Assembly (NCBI GenBank): GCA_003210285.1
Contig: QCVS01000008.1
Coordinates: 22,525-86,524, forward strand
Direction: 5' to 3'
DNA from: Prochlorococcus sp. AG-686-J21
GTDB taxonomy: Bacteria > Cyanobacteriota > Cyanobacteriia > PCC-6307 > Cyanobiaceae
DNA: 64,000 nt
The notes beneath the pieces were generated by a model that had not been told where the DNA came from, made no database searches, and saw nothing but the letters and a program-made list of their open reading frames with translations. Every line of letters starts with the position of its first letter. Positions within the stretch are counted from its first letter, which is position 1. Positions 19,131 through 28,426 of this stretch are shown in pieces. A program made the translations under genes and the position numbers.

Positions 19131-20585
19131 TCAAATTTCAATATTGGGTTTCCTATTCATAACTTCAGCATCCTTTTCAAATATATTTGCAACATTCAAT
19201 ATCCGATGCTCCTCCAAAACGTTTCCTATTAATTGAAGACCTATAGGTAAGCCCTTTTTATCAAATCCACACGGGATGCTGATAGCTGGGAGTCCAGCTA
19301 GATTCACTGGAACAGTTAAAAGATCAGACAAATACATTGATAAGGGGTCATTTACAAAATCTCCTTTTAAAAATGCTGTTGTAGGACATGTGGGGGTCAA
19401 TAAAACATCAACTTCATTAAAAGCGTTATCAAAGTCCCTTCTAATTAAAGTTCTAACTCTCTGAGCTTTTTTGTAATATGCATCACTATACCCTGCAGAC
19501 AAAGCATAGGTACCAATCAAAATTCGTCTTTGTACTTCATCCCCAAAGCCTTCAGCTCTACTCTTAGATGTCATTTCTAATAAATTAGAATCACCTTCTG
19601 ATCTGTATCCATATTTAACCCCATCATATCTTGCTAAATTAGCTGAAGCCTCACATGGAGCAATAACATAATAAGTTGCGATACCATCATTAAATCTTGG
19701 ACACTTTATGTCGTGAATTTCAGCACCCAAAGATCTGAATCTTTCAACACTGGATAAAACTGATTCCTTAACTTCAGAATCAAGGCCTGGATGATCAAAA
19801 CATTCCTCGATAATACCTATTTTAATTCCTTTAATAGATTTGTCTAACTCTGACAAGTAATTAGGGACTGGTTTATCAAGACATGTTGAATCAAGATTAT
19901 CCTTACCAGAAATTGAATAAAGGATCTCAGCTGCATCTGAAACAGTATTTGTAATTGGACCTATTTGATCTAGAGAACTTGCAAATGCAATTAGTCCCCA
20001 TCTGCTAACTCTTCCGTATGTTGGTTTTAGGCCTACAACTCCACAAAAAGATGCTGGCTGCCTTATTGAGCCTCCCGTATCTGATCCAATAGCGGCTAAG
20101 CATAGACCAGCAGCTACTGAAGCGGCACTACCACCAGAACTTCCACCAGGTACTCTATTTACATCCCATGGATTTGAGGTCGTACCAAATACGGAAGTTT
20201 CAGTCGAACTTCCCATCGCAAATTCATCTAAATTAGTTTTCCCTAAGCAAATACCGCCTGATGACCATAATTTACCTGAGGCAGAAGACTCGTATGGAGA
20301 AACAAAGTCTTTAAGCATTTTACTTGAACAAGAGGTGACAACTCCCTTCGTACAAATATTATCTTTTATTGCAATAGGTATTCCTGCAAGCGGAGGAAGT
20401 TGTTGATTGTTAGTAATTAAATTATCAATGTTTACAGCTTGAGAATAAGCAATGTTTTTTGTTAAGCAAGTATAAGCATTTATTTTTGGATTTATTGAAT
20501 CTATTTTTAAAAAGAATTCATTAACTAATTCCTTAACTGAAGCATTTCCACTATTAATTTCCTTTCTAAAAGAATTAAAGTTCAT
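19131..20585 (-). CDS. gatA: Glutamyl-tRNA(Gln) amidotransferase subunit A
   Basis: The 484-residue amidase has the Ser-cis-Ser-Lys triad: Lys74 in [10 protein letters not shown], Ser149 in [11 protein letters not shown] and Ser173 in [11 protein letters not shown]. GatA releases ammonia from glutamine for GatB, which converts Glu-tRNA(Gln) to Gln-tRNA(Gln) in organisms that lack glutaminyl-tRNA synthetase. It runs in the same direction as dnaE, 78 bp upstream of that gene's start. Confidence 0.96.
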   Translation of the reverse strand: MNFNSFRKEINSGNASVKELVNEFFLKIDSINPKINAYTCLTKNIAYSQAVNIDNLITNNQQLPPLAGIPIAIKDNICTKGVVTSCSSKMLKDFVSPYESSASGKLWSSGGICLGKTNLDEFAMGSSTETSVFGTTSNPWDVNRVPGGSSGGSAASVAAGLCLAAIGSDTGGSIRQPASFCGVVGLKPTYGRVSRWGLIAFASSLDQIGPITNTVSDAAEILYSISGKDNLDSTCLDKPVPNYLSELDKSIKGIKIGIIEECFDHPGLDSEVKESVLSSVERFRSLGAEIHDIKCPRFNDGIATYYVIAPCEASANLARYDGVKYGYRSEGDSNLLEMTSKSRAEGFGDEVQRRILIGTYALSAGYSDAYYKKAQRVRTLIRRDFDNAFNEVDVLLTPTCPTTAFLKGDFVNDPLSMYLSDLLTVPVNLAGLPAISIPCGFDKKGLPIGLQLIGNVLEEHRILNVANIFEKDAEVMNRKPNIEI

Positions 20586-20617
20586 ATCAAAATCGAGTAT
20601 TTAGATTAAGTTAGTTA

Positions 20618-20863
20618 TCAAACAGTTAAAGGTTCTTCTTTATTACATCTAACTATATTGTGTTTAATATCTTTTGAGCCCTCTTCCGAAAGATCAGAAA
20701 GAAATTGTTCTAGATTTTTTTTAAGACTACGTTTTGTAAGAAACGGACCATACCAATAAGTTGTGGAAGGGCTTGTAGTATCAACTTTAGCCCACCAAGC
20801 TAAACCAAGTTTGTTACCTAAATTTCTAATCAATTTTTTTGGCCCTCTTTTAAAGACCATCAA
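20618..20863 (-). CDS. DUF1816 family small protein
   Basis: The 81-residue soluble protein carries LAWWAKVDTTSPSTTYWYGPFLTKRSL, the aromatic core of the cyanobacterial DUF1816 family. The family is found near phycobilisome-related proteins in some cyanobacteria but has no assigned function. It is the gene before gatA on the same strand with a 32 bp gap. Both the initial ATG and the following one are possible starts. Confidence 0.8.
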   Translation of the reverse strand: MMVFKRGPKKLIRNLGNKLGLAWWAKVDTTSPSTTYWYGPFLTKRSLKKNLEQFLSDLSEEGSKDIKHNIVRCNKEEPLTV

Positions 20864-20984
20864 TTCTTGTTAAATTCTATACAATTTTTTACTAATTATT
20901 CAATTAATGTTTATTAAATAAATAAATATATTGAAATAACTATAAATAAGTATTCAAAATAACCAGTTTTACAAGATATTAAAG

Positions 20985-22178
20985 TTAATTATTTGATATA
21001 TAACATAAGGAAATAGCAGCTGCCACGGAGGCATTTAAGCTTGAAGTTTTCCCTTTAAGAGGAATACTTAGTAAATAATCGCATTTTTTTTGGACTAACA
21101 AAGAGATTCCTTTATTTTCTGCTCCAACTATTACAAGAAAAGGAGCTTTTTCTTTGAATTCTGAAATAGGAACTTGCCCATCTCCAGATAAACCAATAAT
21201 GATAAACCCCTTTTTCTTTAATTGATCAATAGCTCTATTTAGATTTACTACTCTGCTTACAGGTATATGCTCTAATGCTCCAGCAGCAACTTTAGCAACA
21301 GTTCCAGTTAAACCTGCAGATCTTCTTTGAGGAACAATAATACCTTTGCAATCAAAAGCTTCTGCTGATCTAATAATTGCGCCAAAATTGTGAGGATCTG
21401 TCACACCATCCAATGCAACAATAATAGGATTTGAGGATTTACTTTTCGATATATCAATTAATTTTTCTAAAGATATTGACTCAGTAGAAGCATGCTGTAA
21501 AGCAACTCCTTGATGAACGGCTCCGGAAGTTAGTTGAGAGAGTCTAGACCAAGTGACCTCTTCTATTAAAACACCTTTTGACTTAAGGTCTTTTAATAAT
21601 AGGTAAAATTTTTCTGAAGAAAAAATTTCGGAAGTACACCAAATTCTATTAATTGGTCTTTCACTATTTAAAGCAGCAAAAACAGAATGCTTACCCCAAA
21701 TCCAGTCTTCAAAATTTCTTTCATTTGAACTTAGTTGAAATTTTTTTGAACTGTTTTCAGAATAATTTTCAGTTTGCGGAGCGTTAGAGGAAAATCTTGT
21801 TTGTGGTTGATTAAAACTATTTCTAGGTTTTTCTTTAGATTTTAAGTAGCTGTATTCATTACTTTTAATATCGTCTTTTCTTTGATAATCGTCTCTCCTT
21901 TTAAAATTATCTCTTCTATTAAAATCGTCTCTTCTACTAGAATCGTCTCTCCTTTTAAAATTATCTCTTCTATTAAAATCGTCTCTCCTTTTAAAATTAT
22001 CTCGTGTATTTAAATCATTCCCCTTATCAAAATTATTTCTTTCATAAGTATTATTTTTACTGGAGTTAAATCTTTCCTCTTGAAAACTATTGGATTTGTA
22101 ATTATTTTTTGATTTTGATCTTCTATTTTCTGTATCATTACTTTTTTTTGAATAATTATTTTTAGAAAAGTTTTTCAT
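20985..22178 (-). CDS. rlmB: RlmB/TrmH-type RNA 2'-O-methyltransferase with a repeat-rich N-terminal tail
   Basis: The C-terminal 235 residues form a SpoU-family enzyme: substrate-binding domain beginning WIWGKHSVFAALNSERPI, then DPHNFGAIIRSAEAFDC, IVVGAENKGISLLVQKKCD and LKGKTSSLNASVAAAI. These suit methylation of a 23S rRNA guanosine. The first about 160 residues are low-complexity, with eight Arg/Asp hexads at 56-103. The tail is probably a disordered RNA-binding extension. It lies 12 bp after the mini-RNase III gene, consistent with an rRNA-maturation operon. Exact RNA target is inferred. Confidence 0.88.
   Translation of the reverse strand: MKNFSKNNYSKKSNDTENRRSKSKNNYKSNSFQEERFNSSKNNTYERNNFDKGNDLNTRDNFKRRDDFNRRDNFKRRDDSSRRDDFNRRDNFKRRDDYQRKDDIKSNEYSYLKSKEKPRNSFNQPQTRFSSNAPQTENYSENSSKKFQLSSNERNFEDWIWGKHSVFAALNSERPINRIWCTSEIFSSEKFYLLLKDLKSKGVLIEEVTWSRLSQLTSGAVHQGVALQHASTESISLEKLIDISKSKSSNPIIVALDGVTDPHNFGAIIRSAEAFDCKGIIVPQRRSAGLTGTVAKVAAGALEHIPVSRVVNLNRAIDQLKKKGFIIIGLSGDGQVPISEFKEKAPFLVIVGAENKGISLLVQKKCDYLLSIPLKGKTSSLNASVAAAISLCYISNN
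21870..22013 (-). repeat. Eight tandem 18-bp units inside the RlmB-type gene
   Basis: The coding strand holds eight consecutive in-frame 18-bp units encoding six-residue blocks such as FKRRDD, FNRRDN, SSRRDD and YQRKDD (protein residues 56-103). Several units are nearly identical at the DNA level (for example the repeated cctcttttaaaattatctc-type stretches on the plus strand), which indicates recent slippage or unequal exchange rather than old conservation. Confidence 0.85.
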
Positions 22179-22190
22179 AAATTTAATAGG

Positions 22191-22583
22191 TTATTTACAC
22201 TCTAGGTATTCAAAAATTTTAGACAATCTTTTAGGGTCTTTTAGAAATAACCAACCAACTAAAGCTTCAAAACCTGTTGCTCTCGAATAGATTGCAGGAT
22301 CTGAAGATTTTGGAAATCTCTTTGTTTTATTTCTAGCTCGTCTTATTAAATTAATTTCAAATGAATTTAATAAATGTTCTATCTCATCTAATGATTTTGA
22401 TTGAGCTTGAGCTTTTACTTCATTAACAACTGAAAGATGAAGATCTCTTGATTTTAATGGGATCTGAATGTGGCGTAATCTTTGATGTAACTCCCATACA
22501 GAATCCCCTAGCCAAGCAAGTTGAATAACACCTATCTCATCAGGAGAACCATGAGGGGCAAGATTTTGTATCCAATAATTCAA
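22191..22583 (-). CDS. mrnC: Mini-ribonuclease III
   Basis: The 130-residue RNase III-fold domain without a dsRNA-binding domain has IQLAWLGDSVWELHQRLRHI with the catalytic Asp, and the second acidic helix YSRATGFEALVGWLFLKDPKRL. Mini-III matures the ends of 23S rRNA in bacteria that have it. The start is TTG at 22583, and its TTGA overlaps the stop codon of the upstream STAS gene, so the two are likely translationally coupled. The rlmB-type gene follows by 12 bp. Confidence 0.88.
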   Translation of the reverse strand: MNYWIQNLAPHGSPDEIGVIQLAWLGDSVWELHQRLRHIQIPLKSRDLHLSVVNEVKAQAQSKSLDEIEHLLNSFEINLIRRARNKTKRFPKSSDPAIYSRATGFEALVGWLFLKDPKRLSKIFEYLECK

Positions 22584-22948
22584 TTCTTCAAATAGAGAAG
22601 GGCTTCTTGAAGATTGGCTTTCAAATTAAGAAAATCTGCTAATCTTACTAATTTTATAGTTTGAGCAACTCTAGAATTTCCAACTACAGAAAACCCAAGT
22701 TTAAGTTTTTTGCATTCCTTGGAAGTTTGAACAAGGGCACCCAAACCGGATGAATCAAGAAAATCTATTTTACTTAAATCAATTACAAATGACAGAGGTT
22801 CTTTTTTAAGGGTATTGGTAATAAAAGTTTTAAATTGTTTTTCAGAAAATGCGTCTAATTGCCCTTTTAAAGTAAAAACAATAATATTTGCGTTTATTTC
22901 AATGTTGCCTCTTAAAGAAACAGTTAACTTTTGGAAATCTTCTATGAT
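22580..22948 (-). CDS. STAS-domain protein (anti-sigma factor antagonist type) with a non-canonical start codon
   Basis: Minus-strand translation gives a 122-residue STAS domain: LTVSLRGNIEINANIIVFTL, then FVIDLSKIDFLDSSGLGALV (20 residues), where Ser66/Ser67 in DSSG is the usual phosphorylation site, then LGFSVVGNSRVAQTIKLVRL. The frame is closed upstream by TGA 22949-22951. No ATG, GTG or TTG occurs before the domain begins. A strong GGAGGG (22954-22959) sits five bases before ATC 22948 and eight before ATA 22945. Translation must therefore start at AUC or AUA, or the first base call is wrong. A role as a partner-switching regulator is inferred from the family. Confidence 0.8.
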   Translation of the reverse strand: MIEDFQKLTVSLRGNIEINANIIVFTLKGQLDAFSEKQFKTFITNTLKKEPLSFVIDLSKIDFLDSSGLGALVQTSKECKKLKLGFSVVGNSRVAQTIKLVRLADFLNLKANLQEALLYLKN

Positions 22949-22953
22949 TCAAT

Positions 22954-22959
22954 CCCTCC
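22954..22959 (-). promoter_or_regulatory. Strong Shine-Dalgarno of the STAS gene
   Basis: On the minus strand GGAGGG precedes the STAS frame. It is among the best ribosome-binding sites noticed in this window and is what locates initiation at ATC 22948 or ATA 22945 although neither is a standard start codon. Confidence 0.7.
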
Positions 22960-23011
22960 AAAAAAATTTAGTTTACTAAATGTAATTATCAAATCAAAAA
23001 GAATCAATATG

Positions 23012-24151
23012 TCAACATCTCTCTAACATTAGAGAAACAAATTTTTCAAATAAATAATCTGAATCATGAGGACCAGGACTTGCTTCTGGGTGATATTGAA
23101 CACTAAATATAGGCTTATTTATAAGTTTCAATCCGGCTACAGTTTTATCATTAAGATTTAAGTGGGTTATTTCAACTAAGTCATTAGATAAGGAATTTGG
23201 ATCTATGGCAAAACCATGATTCTGACTTGTTATTTCAATATTAGTATTCGTACCACAAGGATGATTTAATCCACGATGTCCAAAAGGTAATTTATATGTT
23301 TTTCCACCTAATGCTAACCCAAATATTTGATGACCAAGACAAATACCAAACATAGGAATTTTCCCATAATTCATTAGTAATTTAGCTAACTTAATTCCAT
23401 CAAGAACAGTTGAAGGATCCCCTGGACCATTTGAGAAAAATATTCCATCAGGAGAATGACTTAAAACATCCTCGAAAGAAGAATTTGAAGGCAAAACCAA
23501 TATTTCACATCCATGTGAAACTAATCTATTGAGAATTGATTTTTTAATACCAAAATCAATTGCGACAATTTTGAATTTATTTATATTATTATAAACTCTT
23601 TCTCTTACATCAAAATCAGTCATGGTAGTTTCTTTAGATATATAATTTTTATTTGTTGAAACTTCTTTGGCTAAATTTAAACCTTGCATATTAGGATTTT
23701 TAGAAATAATTTCAAGACAACTATCAAGACCATTCTTTTCTGTAGTGATAAGTCCATTCATGGAACCATTAGATCTTAAAATTTTAACAAGGGCTCTTGT
23801 ATCAATTCCATAAAGTCCAATAATATTTTTTTTAATAAGCCACTGATTAAAATTTAATTTAGATCTCCAATTACTATTATTATTTGAAAAATTACGCACA
23901 ATTAAACCTTTGACAGAATTTTCTGATTCTGAATCTTCGAAATTGATGCCTGTATTTCCAATCTCTGGATAAGTAAATGTAATGATCTGACCAAAATAAC
24001 TTGGGTCAGTAATTACTTCCTGATAACCTGTCATACCTGTATTAAAAACAATTTCACCAACAGTTGAACCCTTCGCACCAAATGAATAACCTGTAAAAGT
24101 AATCCCATTACTCAAGACAAGTTTTGCATTTTTCTTAAAAGGATGATTCAT
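23012..24151 (-). CDS. carA: Carbamoyl-phosphate synthase small subunit
   Basis: The 379-residue protein has the N-terminal CarA domain (GYSFGAKGSTVGEIVFNTGM) and a class I glutaminase domain. The nucleophile is Cys271 in FGICLGHQIFG and the partners are His354 and Glu356 in QYHPEASPGP. It supplies ammonia to CarB for carbamoyl phosphate used in pyrimidine and arginine synthesis. It follows trpD by 14 bp on the same strand. Confidence 0.96.
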   Translation of the reverse strand: MNHPFKKNAKLVLSNGITFTGYSFGAKGSTVGEIVFNTGMTGYQEVITDPSYFGQIITFTYPEIGNTGINFEDSESENSVKGLIVRNFSNNNSNWRSKLNFNQWLIKKNIIGLYGIDTRALVKILRSNGSMNGLITTEKNGLDSCLEIISKNPNMQGLNLAKEVSTNKNYISKETTMTDFDVRERVYNNINKFKIVAIDFGIKKSILNRLVSHGCEILVLPSNSSFEDVLSHSPDGIFFSNGPGDPSTVLDGIKLAKLLMNYGKIPMFGICLGHQIFGLALGGKTYKLPFGHRGLNHPCGTNTNIEITSQNHGFAIDPNSLSNDLVEITHLNLNDKTVAGLKLINKPIFSVQYHPEASPGPHDSDYLFEKFVSLMLERC

Positions 24152-24165
24152 TAAATAAAAATTTC

Positions 24166-25197
24166 TTATGATTCAAGATAGTTTTTTAAAAGCAAAAATT
24201 TCTCCCAAGGTTTTGCCGTACCCATAGAGAACAAAGCTTTTTTAAATCCCTTTTCAATATCATCTTCAATTCCTGCGACCCAGAGTACTAATGCCGTATT
24301 TAAAGCGACTACATCCAAATGAGCCTTTTGACCTGAGCCATTCAAAACAGATTTTAATATGTCTTCATAAGACTCATCATCAGATACGATTAAATCTTTA
24401 TTCGAAATGTTTTGATAATTAAAGTCAGAAACATTTATTTTTGAATGTTTAAGCTTACCTTTATCTACAAATATTATTTTATTATCTCCTTCTAATGAAG
24501 CCTCATCTAAGCCACCATAACCATGAACAACGATTGCTCTATCCATTTCCATTCTGCTCAAAGCAGAAGCCATAGGATTAAGTAATTCATCAGAAGCGAC
24601 TCCTAAAACTTGAGCATTAGGTCTTAAAGGATTTACTAATGGGCCTAGTTGGTTAAAAACAGTTCTTATGCCAAGAGCCTTTCTCAAAGGAGCTAATTTA
24701 ATTAATGATTTATGCCAAACAGGAGCAAATAAGAAAGTTATCCCAATTTGATCTATTGAAGAAATAACCTTTTCTAAAGTGGAATTTAAATTAATCCCAA
24801 GATTTAACAAAACATCTGCCGAGCCAACTTTTCCACTAGCACTTTTATTTCCATGTTTTGCAATATTTACACCACATGATGAGGCGACAAAAGCAACAGC
24901 AGTAGAAATATTAAAAGAATTAGCTCCATCACCTCCAGTACCACAAGTATCAACCATAAACAAATTGGGTCGTTCAACAGGCAATTTACAAGCACTCAAA
25001 AGGACATCTGCCATAGAGGATAATTCAATTCCTGTAGCTCCTTTAGATCTCAATGCGCTCAAAAAAGCACCTGTTTGAACCTCCAATATTTCATCATTTA
25101 GCCATCTTTTCATTAAAGTCTTTGATGTCTCAGCATCCAGGTCTTGACCATATAGTAATTGGTTGAGAATTTCAGAATTTGTTTTAGTAATAGACAT
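24166..25197 (-). CDS. trpD: Anthranilate phosphoribosyltransferase
   Basis: The 343-residue protein has the PRPP-binding [18 protein letters not shown] (GTGGDG at 86-91), [18 protein letters not shown] and the [16 protein letters not shown] motif of TrpD. It transfers phosphoribose to anthranilate in tryptophan synthesis. It lies between the DUF3288 gene and carA on the same strand. An alternative family member, a DNA-alkylation regulator like YbiB, is less likely because all substrate motifs are intact. Confidence 0.94.
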   Translation of the reverse strand: MSITKTNSEILNQLLYGQDLDAETSKTLMKRWLNDEILEVQTGAFLSALRSKGATGIELSSMADVLLSACKLPVERPNLFMVDTCGTGGDGANSFNISTAVAFVASSCGVNIAKHGNKSASGKVGSADVLLNLGINLNSTLEKVISSIDQIGITFLFAPVWHKSLIKLAPLRKALGIRTVFNQLGPLVNPLRPNAQVLGVASDELLNPMASALSRMEMDRAIVVHGYGGLDEASLEGDNKIIFVDKGKLKHSKINVSDFNYQNISNKDLIVSDDESYEDILKSVLNGSGQKAHLDVVALNTALVLWVAGIEDDIEKGFKKALFSMGTAKPWEKFLLLKNYLES

Positions 25198-25226
25198 TTA
25201 TCTTTAGTGGATATTTGGTTCGCGGC

Positions 25227-25523
25227 TCAATTAGAAGTATCAAAACCGGAACCGACTAAATCTTTACTTGTATTTGAAGGTCTAAAATTGTTTGACCATA
25301 ATTGTTTTGTCTTTAAAAAAAGATTATCCTTTGTTATTTTCCAAAATTTTAGTGTTTTTTCAATATCCTCTTTGATATCAATTTCACCAGGGAAATTATC
25401 ATATCTATTAATTAATCTAGCTAAATTAATTAAGTCAAAATCTTCAGGTATCTCTTTAGATATAAGAGAGTCTATAATCTTTTTATCAGTTGCATGCAAA
25501 GGATGAGTTTGTTCATTGCTCAT
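25227..25523 (-). CDS. DUF3288 family protein
   Basis: The 98-residue protein begins MSNEQTHPLHATDKKIIDSL and contains LINLARLINRYDNFPGEIDI and FLKTKQLW, the pattern of the cyanobacterial DUF3288 family (function unknown). I choose ATG 25523 rather than the upstream ATG at 25541, which would add six residues absent from the family. It precedes trpD by 29 bp on the same strand. Confidence 0.75.
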   Translation of the reverse strand: MSNEQTHPLHATDKKIIDSLISKEIPEDFDLINLARLINRYDNFPGEIDIKEDIEKTLKFWKITKDNLFLKTKQLWSNNFRPSNTSKDLVGSGFDTSN

Positions 25524-25603
25524 AATAAAGGACGAAATCATTTATAAAACTAGCTCACATATTCGAAAATGAAACATTATCTTAATCATATGGGAATTTT
25601 TAA

Positions 25604-27349
25604 ATGAAGAATCTAAAATTAAAAGTTATATTTAAGTACTTAAAACCATACAAAAAAGAATTTTTATATGGTGGGATTGCTCTTCTAGTAGTAAATATTT
25701 TAAGTGTTCTAATTCCTTTAGAAGTTAAAAACATAATTGATCAATTGAAAGATGGATTTTCCTCCAGTTTCGTCATATCAAAATCTTTATTGTTAATGTT
25801 TCTAGCAACTTGTATGGGTCTTATAAGATTATTTTCGAGGCAAATTGTATTTGGTATTGGAAGAAAAGTTGAAGTGAATCTTCGTCAAAAATTATTTGAC
25901 CATTTACTAATACAAGATCCTGATTGGATACAAAAAAAAGGTAGTGGAGATATTATTAGTAGAGCTACTAGTGATGTAGAAAACATAAGAAGACTTTTAG
26001 GTTTTACAGTCTTAAGTTTATGCAATATCGTTCTGGCTTATTCTCTAACAATTCCGTCAATGTTATCAATTAATAGAACATTGACAGTAGCTGCATTAAT
26101 GATATTTCCAATGATTTTAGTAATAGTTAGTTTATTTGGAGGAAGAATGGTAAGTCAAAGAAAAATTCAGCAAGAATCACTTTCCAAACTCAGTGATTTA
26201 ATTCAAGAGGATTTATCAGGTATAAGTGCTATAAAAATTTATGCACAAGAGGAGGCTGAAAAGAAAGAATTTAATAATTACAATAAAGTTTATCGCAATT
26301 CAGCTATAAAGCTTGCGAGAACAGCAAGTACATTATTCCCACTTTTGCAAGGTATTTCTTCAATTTCATTATTGATACTTTTAGGTCTAGGAACCTCTCA
26401 ACTAGAAAATGGATTAATCACAATTGGTGGATTAGTCGCATTGATATTATTTGTTGAAAGACTCGTATTTCCAACAGCTCTTTTAGGTTTTACATTAAAC
26501 ACGTTTCAGTTAGGACAAGTAAGTTTAGATAGAGTTGAAGAAATATTTCAAAACAATCCAAAAATTATTGATAATCCAAAAGCTAAATTCATAAAGAAAA
26601 AAGTTAAAGGTTTTATTGAGGCAAAAAATTTAAAAATAAGATATGAGGAGGCAAAATTTAACTCTTTAAATAGATTAAATTTCAAAATTAATCCCGGAGA
26701 ACTTGTTGCTATTGTTGGTCCAGTAGGATGTGGGAAAACAACCTTAGCTAAATCATTAGGTAGAACTATTGAAATACCAGATGGACAATTATTTTTAGAT
26801 AATATTGATATTAAGAATATTAAATTAAGAGATTTAAGAAAACACATTGCTATCGTACCTCAAGAAGCATTTTTATTTACATCTACAATTTCAGAAAATT
26901 TAAAATTTGGAGACCCAAAAGCTTCTAGAAATACAGTAAAAAAAAGCGCAGTAAACGCAGGATTGATAGATGATATAAATAGTTTTCCTGAAGGTTTTAA
27001 AACAATAGTAGGTGAAAGAGGTATTACACTGAGTGGTGGTCAACGCCAAAGAACAGCATTAGGAAGAGCACTTTTAGTTGATGCCTCTGTGGTAGTTCTA
27101 GATGATGCATTGGCCAGTGTTGATAATAAAACTGCTGCAAAAATTATCGATGAAATGAGAGAAAATAAAAGCAAAACCATATTGATGATTAGTCATCAAT
27201 TATCCGTGGCAGCAACTTGTGATAGGGTACTTGTAATGGATAAAGGTGAAATTGTGCAGGAGGGTATTCATAAAGATTTGATAACAACAAATGGACTATA
27301 CAAAAAACTTTGGGAGAGAGAAATAGCTACTAATAAAATAGGAAGTTGA
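25604..27349 (+). CDS. ABC exporter (fused permease-ATPase, MsbA/multidrug type)
   Basis: The 581-residue half-transporter has six N-terminal helices and a nucleotide-binding domain with Walker A VGPVGCGKTT (371-380), signature LSGGQ (476-480) and Walker B VVVLDD (Asp500-Asp501). The usual catalytic Glu after Walker B is Asp, as in degenerate sites of heterodimeric exporters. It may therefore pair with another half-transporter or hydrolyse ATP slowly. Substrate (lipid, drug or peptide) is unknown. It is divergent from the DUF3288-trpD-carA run. Confidence 0.9.
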   Translation: MKNLKLKVIFKYLKPYKKEFLYGGIALLVVNILSVLIPLEVKNIIDQLKDGFSSSFVISKSLLLMFLATCMGLIRLFSRQIVFGIGRKVEVNLRQKLFDHLLIQDPDWIQKKGSGDIISRATSDVENIRRLLGFTVLSLCNIVLAYSLTIPSMLSINRTLTVAALMIFPMILVIVSLFGGRMVSQRKIQQESLSKLSDLIQEDLSGISAIKIYAQEEAEKKEFNNYNKVYRNSAIKLARTASTLFPLLQGISSISLLILLGLGTSQLENGLITIGGLVALILFVERLVFPTALLGFTLNTFQLGQVSLDRVEEIFQNNPKIIDNPKAKFIKKKVKGFIEAKNLKIRYEEAKFNSLNRLNFKINPGELVAIVGPVGCGKTTLAKSLGRTIEIPDGQLFLDNIDIKNIKLRDLRKHIAIVPQEAFLFTSTISENLKFGDPKASRNTVKKSAVNAGLIDDINSFPEGFKTIVGERGITLSGGQRQRTALGRALLVDASVVVLDDALASVDNKTAAKIIDEMRENKSKTILMISHQLSVAATCDRVLVMDKGEIVQEGIHKDLITTNGLYKKLWEREIATNKIGS

Positions 27350-27377
27350 AAAACTTTTTAATTATATATATCTAAAG

Positions 27378-28106
27378 ATGTTTGAATTTCTAAAAAAACT
27401 CATGACAAGCAATGAATCAGTTTCAGCAAATGAAACAAATTTTCTACACAGAATATTAAATACTGATATAAAAGAGGAACCAAAATTTCAAGAGGATGAA
27501 ATAATATTTGGATGTGGATGTTTTTGGGGTGCGGAAAAATGTTTTTGGAAACTTCCAGGAGTTATTACAACTTCCGTAGGTTATGCAGGTGGAGAGAAGA
27601 AAAACCCTACATACTATGAAGTCTGCTCTGGTATTACCGGTCATGCAGAAGTCGTTAAGGTTGTTTGGAATGTAAATGAAATAGATATTAGTGACCTATT
27701 AAAAATGTTCTGGGAATGTCATAATCCAACCCAAAAAAATAGACAAGGTAATGATATGGGAACTCAATATAGATCAACAATTTACTATAAAAATGACCAT
27801 GATAAAGACAAAATTTACTCGAGCAAAGAAGCTTACCAAAAAGAACTTTATAAAAATAATTTAGGACTCATAGAAACAGAGATTAAAAAAATTGACACTT
27901 ATTATTACGCTGAAGAATATCATCAGCAGTATTTAGCTGTAGAAGGTAGTAGACAATATTGTTCGGCGTCTCCCACCAAAGTAAAGTTAGGAAGTTTCAA
28001 TAACTGTAATTACAAACTCCCAATAAAAATCTGGGATGATTTCAATTGGGACATAGATAAATGTGTATTGAGATCTAATAATAAACCTATAGATATTAAC
28101 AACTAA
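27378..28106 (+). CDS. msrA: Peptide methionine-S-sulfoxide reductase MsrA with N-terminal extension
   Basis: The 242-residue protein has the active-site motif GCGCFWGAEKCFW, with nucleophile Cys48 in GCFWG, and VGYAGGEKKNPTYYEVCSG and GNDMGTQYRS. About 40 residues precede the domain and about 40 follow it. MsrA reduces methionine-S-sulfoxide in oxidised proteins. It follows the ABC exporter by 28 bp and precedes tRNA-Pro. Confidence 0.93.
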   Translation: MFEFLKKLMTSNESVSANETNFLHRILNTDIKEEPKFQEDEIIFGCGCFWGAEKCFWKLPGVITTSVGYAGGEKKNPTYYEVCSGITGHAEVVKVVWNVNEIDISDLLKMFWECHNPTQKNRQGNDMGTQYRSTIYYKNDHDKDKIYSSKEAYQKELYKNNLGLIETEIKKIDTYYYAEEYHQQYLAVEGSRQYCSASPTKVKLGSFNNCNYKLPIKIWDDFNWDIDKCVLRSNNKPIDINN

Positions 28107-28133
28107 AAGGCTTTTTTAATTATAGTGTCAATA

Positions 28134-28207
28134 CGGGGCGTAGCGCAGTTTGGTAGCGCACCACTTTGGGGTAGTGGGGGTCGTGGGTTCAAATCCCGCC
28201 GTTCCGA
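28134..28207 (+). tRNA. tRNA-Pro(GGG)
   Basis: A 74-nt cloverleaf. The acceptor CGGGGCG (28134-28140) pairs with CGTTCCG (28200-28206) with two G-U pairs and discriminator A28207. The anticodon stem CCACT/AGTGG encloses loop TTGGGGT, giving anticodon GGG for CCC/CCU. The T-loop GGTTCAAATCC is standard. CCA is not encoded. A protein gene on the opposite strand ends at the next base. Confidence 0.95.
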
Positions 28208-28396
28208 TTAAGATTCAGAATCATCCTTATTTATTAACGATTTGTACAACTTATAAGAACTTATCCCAACAGCGATGAAAGTAAATGAAGAAAAAATTGC
28301 ACATATAATAATAGTAAGATTTGAAACTTCAACCTCTCCTAGTTGATATGATATAAAGTAAATCATCTGTAAAACAATACTAAGAAACACTAACAT
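28208..28396 (-). CDS. Small two-helix membrane protein (unknown)
   Basis: The 62-residue product has two hydrophobic stretches (about 1-20 and 27-48) and a charged tail (LINKDDSES). Its stop codon directly abuts the 3' end of tRNA-Pro on the other strand. It lies 30 bp upstream of uppP on the opposite side in the same direction of transcription as uppP, i.e. downstream of that gene. No family recognised; the coding call rests on length, hydropathy and the tight fit. Confidence 0.5.
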   Translation of the reverse strand: MLVFLSIVLQMIYFISYQLGEVEVSNLTIIICAIFSSFTFIAVGISSYKLYKSLINKDDSES

Positions 28397-28426
28397 AGAA
28401 GTGTTAATTTATTTTAATTTAAATTG

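Noticed and set aside
21870..22013. CRISPR-like repeats
   Set aside because: The units are tandem without spacers, in frame, and inside a coding region.
28134..28207. tRNA-Pro as a phage or island attachment site
   Set aside because: I found no repeated 3' tRNA fragment and no integrase gene in the neighbourhood.
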